From: Streptomyces dengpaensis
Lineage (GTDB): Bacteria > Actinomycetota > Actinomycetes > Streptomycetales > Streptomycetaceae
Direction of reading: 5' to 3'
Assembly: GCF_002946835.1 (NCBI RefSeq)
Contig: NZ_CP026652.1
Location: forward strand, 1,984,001 to 2,048,000
DNA: 64,000 nucleotides
The notes under the pieces are model-generated. The model was not told where the DNA came from and searched no databases. It saw only the letters and a list, made by a program, of their open reading frames with translations. Of this stretch, positions 54,142 to 62,506 are shown piece by piece; the stretch's first letter is position 1, and every line of letters begins with the position of its first letter. A program made the translations under genes and the position numbers.

Positions 54142-54166
54142 AGGGCCTGTCCGGCGGACAGGCCCT
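54142..54166. terminator. Bidirectional terminator between rhomboid and hemE genes
   Basis: A perfect 11-bp stem (AGGGCCTGTCC and its complement) with a GGC loop. On the hemE side the stem overlaps the stop codon (54165-54167), so the gene ends inside its own terminator. Confidence 0.85.
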
Positions 54167-55232
54167 AGCGTGCGGTCTGCGTGTGGACGTACTCCACGAG
54201 CCGGGTCAGCGCGTCCGGGTCGGTGGTCGGCAGGACGCCGTGGCCCAGGTTGAAGACATGGCCTTCGAGACCGGCGGCGGCGTCGAGCACCTCACGCGTC
54301 TTCGTCTGGACGGCCTCGGGCGAGGAGAACAGCACAGCCGGGTCGAGGTTGCCCTGGAGGGCCTTGCCGGGGCCGACGCGACGGGCGGCCTCGTCGAGCG
54401 GGACGCGCCAGTCGACGCCGACCACGTCCGCGCCCGCCTCGCCCATCAGGCCGAGCAGCTCACCGGTGCCGACACCGAAGTGGATACGCGGAACGCCGTA
54501 CGAAGCCACCGCGTCGAAGACCTTCGTGGACGCGGGCATCACCGAGCGGCGGTAGTCGGCGGGTGCCAGGGCGCCGACCCAGGAGTCGAAGAGCTGGACG
54601 GCGCTGGCGCCCGCCTCGATCTGGACCTTCAGGAAGGCGGAGGTGATCTCGGCGAGACGGTCGAGCAGATCGGCCCACAGCTGCGGGTCGCCGTACATGA
54701 GCGCCTTGGTGTGCTCGTGGTTCTTGGACGGACCGCCCTCCACGAGGTAGCTCGCCAGGGTGAAAGGCGCGCCCGCGAAACCGATGAGCGGGGTCGACCC
54801 GAGCTCGGCCGTGAGCAGGCCGATCGCCTCGGTGACGTAACGGACGTCCTCGGGGGTCAGATCGCGCAGCTGGGCCAGGTCGGCGCGGCTGCGGATCGGG
54901 TTCTCGACGACGGGGCCGACGCCCGGCTTGATGTCGAGGTCGATGCCGATGGCCTTCAGCGGGACCACGATGTCGCTGAAGTAGATCGCCGCGTCCACGT
55001 TGTGCCGGCGGACCGGCTGGAGGGTGATCTCGGCGACCAGCTCGGGCCGCATGCAGGACTCCAGCATGGGGATGCCCTCGCGCACCTTGAGGTACTCGGG
55101 CAGCGAGCGACCGGCCTGCCGCATGAACCACACCGGCGTGTGCGGCACGGGCTCGCGCCTGCACGCCTTGAGGAAGGCGGACTCGTACGTGGCTGACGGC
55201 TGCTGCCCGGAAGGGCTGTGGTTGGCACTCAC
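54165..55232 (-). CDS. hemE: Uroporphyrinogen decarboxylase
   Basis: 355 residues from GTG 55232 (protein begins SANHSPSGQQ). It removes four carboxyls from uroporphyrinogen III to give coproporphyrinogen III, the substrate of HemG/CgoX above. Signatures: PVWFMRQAGRSLPEYLKVR (substrate-binding Arg), DAAIYFSDIVVPL with the catalytic Asp, GFAGAPFTLASYLVEGG, FDSWVGALAP, and FNLGHGVLPTTDPDAL with the conserved His. It is single and divergent from the DUF3000 gene; the hemQ-hemG operon lies ~5 kb away on the same strand. Confidence 0.97.
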   Translation of the reverse strand: MSANHSPSGQQPSATYESAFLKACRREPVPHTPVWFMRQAGRSLPEYLKVREGIPMLESCMRPELVAEITLQPVRRHNVDAAIYFSDIVVPLKAIGIDLDIKPGVGPVVENPIRSRADLAQLRDLTPEDVRYVTEAIGLLTAELGSTPLIGFAGAPFTLASYLVEGGPSKNHEHTKALMYGDPQLWADLLDRLAEITSAFLKVQIEAGASAVQLFDSWVGALAPADYRRSVMPASTKVFDAVASYGVPRIHFGVGTGELLGLMGEAGADVVGVDWRVPLDEAARRVGPGKALQGNLDPAVLFSSPEAVQTKTREVLDAAAGLEGHVFNLGHGVLPTTDPDALTRLVEYVHTQTAR

Positions 55233-55431
55233 GACGGAAAGTCTCGCACGGTCCACCGGCACCCAGGTCCCGGGCTCCGGCCGACGCCGCCGTGCCGGGC
55301 TCCGGCGGGAACCCGCCGCCCTGGCGCTCCCAGCGGGGCTCCGGCGCTCCGACCGGCGCGTTCGCGCCGCGCGATCCGGTCAGTGGTCGTGCGCGCGGGT
55401 GTCTCTCCCTGCGCGAAGGCTCCGTTCCCCT

Positions 55432-55437
55432 TAATCT
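55432..55437 (+). promoter_or_regulatory. -10 box for a probable leaderless DUF3000 transcript
   Basis: TAATCT ends 7 bases before ATG 55445, and no ribosome site precedes that ATG. The position favours a leaderless transcript and so supports ATG 55445 over the later ATG codons at 55487 and 55520. Confidence 0.5.
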
Positions 55438-55444
55438 TCCCCGC

Positions 55445-56113
55445 ATGGCTGCGGCTCAGGGACGACTGTCGGACGGCGCTGGCGGAATGGACGACGTGAA
55501 GGAGGGGGACGGGGATGCGATGGAGACGGCGCCGCTGCCTTTCCGGGCGGCCGTCGAGGCGCTGAGGGCCGCGCGGCTGCGGCCGGAGATCGAGATCGAC
55601 CCGACGCGCCCGCCGCAACGGCTCGCCCCCTACGCGTACGCCGTGGAAGCCGCGGTCGTCGCCGACGGCGAGGACCTGGCCGACGGCCGCCTCGTGCTGC
55701 TGCACGACCCGGCGGGACACGACGCATGGGAGGGTTCCTTCCGTCTGGTGACCCTGATCCGCGCCGAGCTGGAGCCGGAGATGGCCGCCGACCCGCTGCT
55801 CCCCGAGGTCTGCTGGTCCTGGCTGACCGGCGCGCTCCAGGCCCGCGGGCTGTCGTACGGCGAGCCGAGCGGCACCGTCACGCGCGCGAGCTCGCACTAC
55901 TTCGGCGGTCTCGCGCAGCGCCCGGCCGCCTCCCAGATCGAGATCCGGGCGTCGTGGACGCCCCGGGAGGGCCTGGGCGGCGTCCCGGACACGGCCGCAC
56001 ACCTCGCGGCGTGGTGCGATCTGCTCTGCCAGGTCGCCGGGCTCCCGCCGGTCACCCCGGGCGACGCCTCGGTGGTCACCCTCCCGCAGCGCAGGGGCCC
56101 GCAGCCCCGCTGA
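55445..56113 (+). CDS. DUF3000 protein
   Basis: 222 residues. The domain begins PLPFRAAVEALRAARLRPEI and includes RLAPYAYAVEAAVVADGEDL, GHDAWEGSFRLVTLIRAELE and EVCWSWLTGALQARGLSYGE, then SSHYFGGLAQRPAASQIEIR. The family is confined to Actinobacteria, always in this neighbourhood next to hemE and an RNase D gene as far as I recall, and has no known function. The sequence has no membrane helix or signal and is fairly acidic, so it is a cytoplasmic protein. The first ~25 residues vary. Confidence 0.88.
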   Translation: MAAAQGRLSDGAGGMDDVKEGDGDAMETAPLPFRAAVEALRAARLRPEIEIDPTRPPQRLAPYAYAVEAAVVADGEDLADGRLVLLHDPAGHDAWEGSFRLVTLIRAELEPEMAADPLLPEVCWSWLTGALQARGLSYGEPSGTVTRASSHYFGGLAQRPAASQIEIRASWTPREGLGGVPDTAAHLAAWCDLLCQVAGLPPVTPGDASVVTLPQRRGPQPR

Positions 56114-56490
56114 GCCCCGGGCGGCGGCCCTTGAGCGAGGTCAGCGATGTCATTCCGCGCCCCTTCGCGGTCCGCACCGGCCCCTTCCCGATCCGTATCG
56201 GTCCACACCGGTCCGCACCGGCCCTCTCCGGCCCTCTCCGACCCTCTCCGGCCCCTTATCGATTCTTTGTCGATACGGCCACTTTCGGCCGCGTATTGAC
56301 GCGGAGCGACTCGGTTCGATCTTCGGATGATCGATCGCGCGTCCGAATTGCACGGATTGCTACTCACCACATCGTGATCATTCTCTAAAGGTCGATGGGT
56401 TTACTGCCGAAGACCTCTGTGACCTTGAAAGCACGGTTCGTCCCGGCTTCATCCCCAGAGCCGGCACCGTCCCGCACCCCAGGAGGCCTG
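56114..56490 (+). other. 377-bp intergenic region before the LuxR-type regulator
   Basis: No gene seen. It contains three tandem decamers GCCCTCTCCG (56221-56250), repeated CCGCACCGG-type units before them, and then an AT-richer stretch from 56258 to 56400 that is the likely promoter. A short frame opens at ATG 56395 into the regulator but the regulator itself has a far better start at 56491. Confidence 0.5.
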
Positions 56491-57153
56491 GTGTCCGTTC
56501 TCCTCGAGCAGCCCGCAAGCCTGGTCGCCTACCGCCCGAACAAGCCGACTGCCATGGTGGTCGTGGCCGACCCCCGGGTCCGCTCCACCGTCACCCGCCA
56601 TCTGTGGGCGCTCGGAGTGCGCGACGTCATCGAGGCGTCGTCCGTCGCGGAGGCCCGCCCCCGAATCGGCAACCCGCGCGACATCTGTGTCGCCGATGTC
56701 CATCTGCCGGATGGTTCCGGCCTCACCCTCCTTTCCGAGACCCGAGCCGCGGGCTGGCCCAACGGGCTCGCCCTCTCCGCCGCCGACGACATCGGCGCCG
56801 TACGCAACGCCCTCGCGGGCGGCGTCAAGGGCTACGTCGTCACCGGCACCCGTACGAACGTCGGGCTCCCCACCCGGCCGGGCGCCGCGCCCATCGGCTC
56901 CGCCGCCGCCCGTATGCACCGCCGCCCCCCAGGTGCCCCGAGCCACCCGGGCGGCTACCGCGAGCTGTCCGGACGCGAGGTCGAGGTGCTCCGCCTGGTC
57001 GCGGAAGGCCAGTCGAACAAGGCCATCGGCGTCTCCATGGGCCTGTCCGCACTGACTGTCAAGAGCCACCTCGCCCGGATCGCCCGCAAGCTCGGCACGG
57101 GCGACCGCGCCGGGATGGTGGCGGTGGCCCTGCGCACGGGGATTATTCACTGA
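56491..57153 (+). CDS. LuxR-type (NarL/FixJ-like) response regulator
   Basis: 220 residues from GTG 56491, decided by GGAGG five bases upstream. The receiver-like domain (~20-120) has MVVVADPRVRSTVTRHLWAL and a likely phosphoacceptor in CVADVHLPDGSGLTLLSE; the acidic pair at the start is reduced (VADP, one Asp), and the sequence after the phospho-site is shortened, so phosphorylation may be weak or absent. The LuxR HTH (~155-215) is complete: LSGREVEVLRLVAEGQSNKA, then MGLSALTVKSHLARIARKLG. No sensor kinase gene adjoins, so it is an orphan. A 36-bp perfect palindrome follows ~100 bp downstream. Confidence 0.88.
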   Translation: MSVLLEQPASLVAYRPNKPTAMVVVADPRVRSTVTRHLWALGVRDVIEASSVAEARPRIGNPRDICVADVHLPDGSGLTLLSETRAAGWPNGLALSAADDIGAVRNALAGGVKGYVVTGTRTNVGLPTRPGAAPIGSAAARMHRRPPGAPSHPGGYRELSGREVEVLRLVAEGQSNKAIGVSMGLSALTVKSHLARIARKLGTGDRAGMVAVALRTGIIH

Positions 57154-57252
57154 ACCCTGGCAAACCGCATAAAGCCTGGCACACCACTCCTTACCTCCGC
57201 CTCCGGCCGTGAACCCGGATCTTTCACTGACCTGACTGGTTTACGACCCCAT

Positions 57253-57288
57253 GACGCCCGTCGACGGAACGTTCCGTCGACGGGCGTC
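57253..57288. terminator. 36-bp perfect palindrome (terminator of the regulator gene)
   Basis: An uninterrupted inverted repeat with arms GACGCCCGTCGACGGAAC and its complement, centred on AACGTT between 57270 and 57271. It would form a very stable hairpin after the regulator, and lies just before the promoter of the RNase D gene (its right arm includes a TCGACG -35-like string). Confidence 0.75.
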
Positions 57289-57301
57289 GTCCATACACAG
57301 A

Positions 57302-57307
57302 TACTCT
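57302..57307 (+). promoter_or_regulatory. -10 box for a probable leaderless RNase D transcript
   Basis: TACTCT ends 6 bases before GTG 57314. TCGACG at 57278-57283 lies 18 bp upstream as a possible -35. No ribosome site precedes the GTG. Confidence 0.5.
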
Positions 57308-57313
57308 TGACAG

Positions 57314-58588
57314 GTGACCGACGCCCAAGAGACCGCAGCAGACAGCTCACTGCGAACCACCGGAGGCGCCCCTCCGGACGACGTCGAACCGGCGCCGATC
57401 CCTTTGCTTGAGCCCCGAGACGGCATTCCGCCCGTCGTCGCCGACGACGCCTCGCTCGCCGAGGTGATCGCCGCCTTCGCCGCCGGATCCGGCCCCGTAG
57501 CCGTCGACGCCGAACGCGCGTCCGGGTACCGCTATGGCCAGCGCGCCTATCTGGTGCAGCTGCGCCGCGAGGGAGCGGGGACCGCGCTGATCGACCCCGT
57601 CGCCTGCCCCGACCTGTCGGGCCTCGGCGAGGCGATCTCCGGAGTGGAGTGGGTGCTGCACGCGGCCACCCAGGACCTGCCCTGCCTGCGCGACATAGGC
57701 ATGGTGCCGACGCGGCTCTTCGACACCGAGCTGGCCGGACGCCTGGCCGGGTTCCCCCGGGTGGGCCTCGGCGCGATGGTCGAGAGCGTCCTCGGCTTCG
57801 TACTGGAGAAGGGGCACTCCGCCGTCGACTGGTCGACGCGCCCGCTGCCCGAGCCGTGGCTGCGCTATGCCGCGCTCGACGTGGAGCTGCTCGTCGATCT
57901 GCGCGACGCCCTGGAGAAGGAGCTCGACCGGCAGGGCAAGCTGGAGTGGGCCCGGCAGGAGTTCGAGGCGATCGCGCAAGCCCAGCCCGCGCCGCCGCGC
58001 AAGGACCCGTGGCGTCGTACGTCCGGGATGCACAAGGTGCGCCGCCGCCGGCAGATGGCGGTCGTCCAGGAGCTGTGGGAGACCCGGGACAGGGTCGCGC
58101 AGCGGCGGGACATCTCGCCGGGCAAGGTGCTGAGCGACGCGGCCATTGTGGAGGCCGCGCTCTCGGTTCCGGCCAACGTGCACGCGCTCGCCGCGCTGAA
58201 CGGGTTCGGGCACCGTATGGGCCGGCGCCAGCTGGAGCAGTGGCAGGCGGCCGTCGACCGCGCGAAGGTGCTGCCGGAGGCCGAGCTGCCGCAGGCGGGG
58301 CAGCCGGTGACCGGGCCTCCGCCGCCGCGGGCCTGGGCCGACAAGGATCCGGTCGCTGCGGCTCGGCTGTCCGCTGCGCGGGCCGCCGTCTCGGCGCTGG
58401 CCGAGGAGCTCAACATGCCGCAGGAGAACCTGATCACGCCGGACACCGTACGGCGGGTGTGCTGGGAGCCACCGGTTCCGGCGGACTCGGATTCCGTGGC
58501 CGCCGCTCTTGCGGGGTACGGGGCCCGGCCCTGGCAGGTCGAGCAGGTGACCCCGGTGTTGGTGGGGACGCTGTCCGTCAGGAGCTGA
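57314..58588 (+). CDS. rnd: RNase D-type 3'-5' exoribonuclease with HRDC domain
   Basis: 424 residues. The DEDD exonuclease domain (~50-215) has its acidic residues in GPVAVDAERASGYRYGQRAY, WVLHAATQDLPCLRDIG, LFDTELAGRLAG and YAALDVELLVDLRD (the DEDDy Tyr is present). An HRDC domain (~225-300) follows: VVQELWETRDRVAQRRDISP and SDAAIVEAALSVPANVHALA, and a second helical HRDC-like domain closes the protein (PQENLITPDTVRRVCWEPP). It trims 3' ends of stable RNAs such as tRNA precursors. Position between the regulator and fadA is typical for the genus. A hairpin follows the stop. Confidence 0.93.
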   Translation: MTDAQETAADSSLRTTGGAPPDDVEPAPIPLLEPRDGIPPVVADDASLAEVIAAFAAGSGPVAVDAERASGYRYGQRAYLVQLRREGAGTALIDPVACPDLSGLGEAISGVEWVLHAATQDLPCLRDIGMVPTRLFDTELAGRLAGFPRVGLGAMVESVLGFVLEKGHSAVDWSTRPLPEPWLRYAALDVELLVDLRDALEKELDRQGKLEWARQEFEAIAQAQPAPPRKDPWRRTSGMHKVRRRRQMAVVQELWETRDRVAQRRDISPGKVLSDAAIVEAALSVPANVHALAALNGFGHRMGRRQLEQWQAAVDRAKVLPEAELPQAGQPVTGPPPPRAWADKDPVAAARLSAARAAVSALAEELNMPQENLITPDTVRRVCWEPPVPADSDSVAAALAGYGARPWQVEQVTPVLVGTLSVRS

Positions 58589-58603
58589 GGCTCGCGAAGC
58601 GAA

Positions 58604-58634
58604 GCCGCCGTACGTGGACTCTTCGTACGGCGGC
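58604..58634 (+). terminator. Terminator after the RNase D gene
   Basis: A perfect 11-bp stem (GCCGCCGTACG, 58604-58614, with its complement at 58624-58634) around a 9-base loop, 15 bp past the stop. Confidence 0.8.
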
Positions 58635-58801
58635 CGCACGTCCTCTTCGGCGGCTCGCGCCCACGCGGCGGAGCCGCGTATGTCAGTGCCCCGCGCCCCT
58701 CGAGTGGCGCGGGGCACTCCCGAACCACCACGATTTCATGTGACCTTCGCCGCTCCCGGCTTCGGGACTGGGCAGCTACGTTACCCACAAGTAGCATGTG
58801 T

Positions 58802-58819
58802 GCTGAGCGCGCGCTCAGC
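58802..58819 (+). promoter_or_regulatory. 18-bp palindromic operator candidate upstream of fadAB
   Basis: GCTGAGCGCGCGCTCAGC is a perfect 18-bp palindrome, 42-59 bp before the fadA start and about 25 bp after a TACGTT -10-like string. TetR-family repressors of fatty-acid genes in Actinobacteria bind palindromes of this size, so it is a plausible acyl-CoA-responsive operator. It could also form a leader hairpin. Confidence 0.5.
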
Positions 58820-58860
58820 GCATCGCAGCAGTGCCATCCCGCATCTGGAGGAGAGCCATC

Positions 58861-60087
58861 GTGCCTCGTACCGTCAGGGACGTCGTCTTCGTCGACGGCG
58901 TCCGTACCCCGTTCGGCAAGGCGGGCCCGAAGGGCATCTACCACGAGACCCGCGCCGACGACCTCGTCGTGAAGGCCATCCGGGAGCTGCTGCGCCGCAA
59001 CCCCGGCCTCGACCCCAAGAAGATCGACGAGGTCGCCATCGCCGCGACCACGCAGATCGGTGACCAGGGGCTGACGCTGGGCCGCACGGCCGGCATCCTC
59101 GCGGGGCTTCCCCAGTCCGTCCCGGGCTACTCCATCGACCGTATGTGCGCGGGCGCGCTGACCGCCGTCACCACCACGGCCGGTTCGATCGCCTTCGGTG
59201 CGTACGACGCCGTCATCGCCGGTGGCGTGGAGCACATGGGCCGCCACCCGATGGGCGAGGGCGTGGACCCGAACCCGCGGTTCGTCAGCGAGAAGCTGGT
59301 CGACGAGTCCGCCCTGTTCATGGGCATGACCGCCGAGAACCTGCACGACCGCTATCCGCACATCACCAAGCAGCGCGCCGACGAGTACGCCGTGCGCTCG
59401 CAGGAGAAGGCCGCCAAGGCGTACGCCAACGGCAAGATCCAGCAGGACCTGGTGCCGATCTCGGTGCGCAACACCAACGCGGAGGTCGGTGAGACCGGCT
59501 GGGGCCTGGTCAGCGCCGACGAGCCGATGCGCCCGGGGACGACGCTGGAGAACCTGGCCGGTCTGAAGACGCCGTTCCGCGTGCACGGCCGCGTCACCGC
59601 CGGTAACGCCGCCGGTCTGAACGACGGCGCGACCGCGTCGATCATCGCGTCCGAGGACTTCGCCCGCGAGCACAACCTGCCGGTCAAGATGCGCCTGGTC
59701 TCGTACGCCTTCGCGGGTGTCGAGCCCGAGGTGATGGGCTACGGCCCGATCCCGGCGACCGAGAAGGCCCTCGCCAAGGCCGGCCTGTCGATCGAGGACA
59801 TCAACCTCTTCGAGATCAACGAGGCCTTCGCCGTCCAGGTCCTGGCCTTCCTCGACCACTACGGCATCGCGGACGACGACGCGCGCGTCAACCAGTACGG
59901 CGGCGCCATCGCCTTCGGTCACCCGCTCGCCTCCTCCGGCGTCCGTCTGATGACGCAGCTGGCCCGCCAGTTCGAGGAGCAGCCGGAGGTCCGTTACGGC
60001 CTCACCACCATGTGCGTCGGCTTCGGCATGGGCGCCACGGTGATCTGGGAGAACCCGCACCACAAGGACGCCGGAGGCGACAAGTGA
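58861..60087 (+). CDS. fadA: Acetyl-CoA C-acyltransferase (thiolase), beta-oxidation
   Basis: 408 residues from GTG 58861 with a strong GGAGGAGA site. It cleaves 3-ketoacyl-CoA with CoA to acetyl-CoA and a shortened acyl-CoA. The nucleophilic Cys is in YSIDRMCAGALTAV (~residue 93), the catalytic His in QYGGAIAFGHPLASSG (~360) and the second Cys in TTMCVGFGMGA (~389). NEAFAVQVLAF precedes. The next gene, encoding the multifunctional partner, overlaps the stop by 4 bases (GTGA), so the complex is made in balanced amounts. Confidence 0.96.
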   Translation: MPRTVRDVVFVDGVRTPFGKAGPKGIYHETRADDLVVKAIRELLRRNPGLDPKKIDEVAIAATTQIGDQGLTLGRTAGILAGLPQSVPGYSIDRMCAGALTAVTTTAGSIAFGAYDAVIAGGVEHMGRHPMGEGVDPNPRFVSEKLVDESALFMGMTAENLHDRYPHITKQRADEYAVRSQEKAAKAYANGKIQQDLVPISVRNTNAEVGETGWGLVSADEPMRPGTTLENLAGLKTPFRVHGRVTAGNAAGLNDGATASIIASEDFAREHNLPVKMRLVSYAFAGVEPEVMGYGPIPATEKALAKAGLSIEDINLFEINEAFAVQVLAFLDHYGIADDDARVNQYGGAIAFGHPLASSGVRLMTQLARQFEEQPEVRYGLTTMCVGFGMGATVIWENPHHKDAGGDK

Positions 60088-62237
60088 GCACCACCGCTGA
60101 ACTCCTCAAGGGCGCGGCCGAGCTGTTCCCCGACGAGGTCGTGACGTCCGCGCACGTACGCCACCTCGACCTGCCGTTCACGGCATCTGACAGCGGCTCC
60201 GCCGCGGGCGGGCGCTTCGCGCTCATCACGCTCGACAACGGCTTCGACCACACCAAGCCGACCACCTTCGGCCCGGCGTCGCTGGCGAACCTCAACGCCG
60301 CCATCGACCAGGTCGAGCAGGAGGCCGCGGCCGGCGACATCGTCGGCGTGGGCATCACCGGCAAGCCGTTCATCTTCGCGGTCGGCGCCGACCTCAAGGG
60401 CGTCGAGCTGCTCAAGAAGCACGACGACGCGCTGGCCATCGGCAAGGGCGGGCACGAGGTCTTCAAGCGCCTCGCGGGCCTGGCCGTGCCGACCTTCGCG
60501 TACTACAACGGCGCGGCGATGGGCGGTGGCGTCGAGGTCGGTCTGCACTGCACGTACCGCACGGTCTCGAAGGCCCTCCCCGCCTTCTCGCTGCCCGAGG
60601 TCTTCCTCGGTCTGGTCCCCGGCTGGGGCGGCTGCACGATCCTGCCGAACCTGATCGGTGCGGAGAAGGCCGTCTCGGTGATCATCGAGAACTCGCTCAA
60701 CCAGAACAAGCAGCTCAAGGGCCAGCAGGTCTACGACCTCGGCATCGCCGACGCGATCTTCGAGGGCGCCGACTTCCTCGAGCAGTCGCTGCTGTGGACC
60801 GCGTCCGTGCTCAAGGGTGACGTGACGGTCGAGCGCCCGGAGATCGACCGCGGCGAGGCCTGGGACCAGGCCGTCGCCAAGGGCCGCTTCATCGCCGACG
60901 GCAAGGTGCACGGCGCGGCCCCGGCCGCCTACCGCGCGCTGGACATCATCGCGGCGGCGAAGGACGGTGACCTCCAGAAGGGGTTCGACGCCGAGGACGT
61001 GGCGCTCGCCGACCTGATCATGGGTGGCGAACTCCGGTCCGGCATCTACGCGTTCAACCTCGTCCAGAAGCGCGGCAAGCGTCCGGCGGGTGCGCCGGAC
61101 AAGTCGCTCGCGCGTCCGGTCACCAAGGTGGGCGTCGTGGGCGCGGGCCTGATGGCCTCTCAGCTCGCCCTGCTCTTCCTGCGCCGCCTCGAGGTGCCGG
61201 TCGTGCTGACCGACATCGACCAGGAGCGCGTCGACAAGGGTGTGGGTTACGTCCACGCCGAGATCGACAAGCTGCTCGGCAAGGGCCGGATCAACCAGGA
61301 CAAGGCCAACCGCCTCAAGGCGCTGGTGACCGGTGTCCTGGACAAGGCCGAGGGCTTCGCGGACGCCGACTTCATCATCGAGGCCGTCTTCGAAGAGATC
61401 GGCGTCAAGCAGCAGGTGTTCGCGGAGGTCGAGGCGGTCGCCCCGGCGCACGCGATCCTCGCCACCAACACCTCCTCGCTGTCGGTGACCGAGATGGCGT
61501 CGAAGCTGAAGCACCCCGAGCGGGTCGTGGGCTTCCACTTCTTCAACCCGGTCGCGATCTTGCCGCTGCTGGAGATCGTCCGCGGCGAGCAGACGGACGA
61601 CGCCTCGCTCGCCACGGCCTTCGCCGTCGCCAAGAAGCTGAAGAAGACCGCGGTTCTGGTGAAGGACGCCCCCGCGTTCGTCGTGAACCGCATCCTCACC
61701 CGCTTCATGGGCGAGATCCAGAACGTCATCGACGAGGGCACGCCGGTCGAGGTCGCGGAGAAGGCGGTCGAGCCGCTGGGTCTGCCGATGTCGCCGCTGG
61801 TCCTCCTCGAGCTGGTCGGTCCCGCGATCGGTCTGCACGTCTCGGAGACCCTCAACCGGGCCTTCCCGGACCGCTTCACGGTCTCTCCGAACCTCGCGGC
61901 CGTCGTCAAGGCGGGCAAGCGTGGCTTCTACGTGTACGACTCCGGGAAACCGGAGCTCGACCCCGAGGTGGCCGCTCTCCTTCAGCAGGGCGATGTCGTG
62001 CTGACCGAGGAGCAGGTCCGTGACCGCGTCCTGGACGCCGTCGCCCAGGAGATCGGGCTCATGCTCGACGAGGGCGTCGTAGCCGAGGCGCAGGACATCG
62101 ACCTCTGCCTGATCACCGGTGCGGGGTGGCCCTTCCACCTGGGTGGCATTACGCCGTACCTGGACCGTGAGGGTGTCTCCGAGCGGGTGAACGGGAAGCG
62201 GTTCCTGGAGGTTGGGGTGGCTTCCGTCCCGGCGTAA
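60084..62237 (+). CDS. fadB: Fatty-acid oxidation complex alpha subunit (enoyl-CoA hydratase / 3-hydroxyacyl-CoA dehydrogenase)
   Basis: 717 residues. The N-terminal crotonase domain (~1-200) has FIFAVGADLKGVELL (oxyanion region) and SLPEVFLGLVPGWGG with catalytic Glu residues; the Rossmann fold starts VGVVGAGLMASQLALLFLRR (~349), followed by the dehydrogenase motifs AILATNTSSLSVTEMA, VVGFHFFNPVAILPLLEIV (catalytic His) and VVNRILTRFMGEIQNVIDEG. It hydrates enoyl-CoA and oxidises 3-hydroxyacyl-CoA with NAD. One oddity: the canonical GxGxMG has Ala (GAGLMAS) in the last position. It is co-translated with fadA. Confidence 0.96.
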   Translation: MSTTAELLKGAAELFPDEVVTSAHVRHLDLPFTASDSGSAAGGRFALITLDNGFDHTKPTTFGPASLANLNAAIDQVEQEAAAGDIVGVGITGKPFIFAVGADLKGVELLKKHDDALAIGKGGHEVFKRLAGLAVPTFAYYNGAAMGGGVEVGLHCTYRTVSKALPAFSLPEVFLGLVPGWGGCTILPNLIGAEKAVSVIIENSLNQNKQLKGQQVYDLGIADAIFEGADFLEQSLLWTASVLKGDVTVERPEIDRGEAWDQAVAKGRFIADGKVHGAAPAAYRALDIIAAAKDGDLQKGFDAEDVALADLIMGGELRSGIYAFNLVQKRGKRPAGAPDKSLARPVTKVGVVGAGLMASQLALLFLRRLEVPVVLTDIDQERVDKGVGYVHAEIDKLLGKGRINQDKANRLKALVTGVLDKAEGFADADFIIEAVFEEIGVKQQVFAEVEAVAPAHAILATNTSSLSVTEMASKLKHPERVVGFHFFNPVAILPLLEIVRGEQTDDASLATAFAVAKKLKKTAVLVKDAPAFVVNRILTRFMGEIQNVIDEGTPVEVAEKAVEPLGLPMSPLVLLELVGPAIGLHVSETLNRAFPDRFTVSPNLAAVVKAGKRGFYVYDSGKPELDPEVAALLQQGDVVLTEEQVRDRVLDAVAQEIGLMLDEGVVAEAQDIDLCLITGAGWPFHLGGITPYLDREGVSERVNGKRFLEVGVASVPA

Positions 62238-62347
62238 GCGCTCCGCTGTGTTTGCCGGTGCCCTGCACGCCCTCGTGGTGTGCGGGGCACCGGCGTCGCT
62301 GCCGGACCAGACGTTTTCGCCCCCTCCGCCCCTGCCCGTCCCGTACC

Positions 62348-62466
62348 TGGGGGCTGCCGCCCCCAGACCGCCGCGTCGGCCTGAACGGCCTCGTTCTCAA
62401 ACGCCGGAGGGGCTGAAATTCAGCTCCTCCGGCGTTTGAGGAGCGGGGGTCTGGGGGCGGAGCCCC
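62348..62466. repeat. GC-rich inverted-repeat element and bidirectional terminator after fadB
   Basis: The core is a 20-bp stem with one wobble: CTCAAACGCCGGAGGGGCTG (62396-62415), loop AAATT, and its complement (62421-62440). It is flanked by two related small palindromes of the GGGGGC/GCCCCC type at 62348-62367 and ~62452-62466, themselves in inverted orientation. Elements with CTCCGGCGTTTGAGGAG are dispersed widely in Streptomyces genomes. Here it separates convergent fadB and the propeller-like gene. Confidence 0.75.
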
Positions 62467-62506
62467 CAAGGGATGGGAAGGGGCGGTGGGGGCGAAACAA
62501 TGCTTG

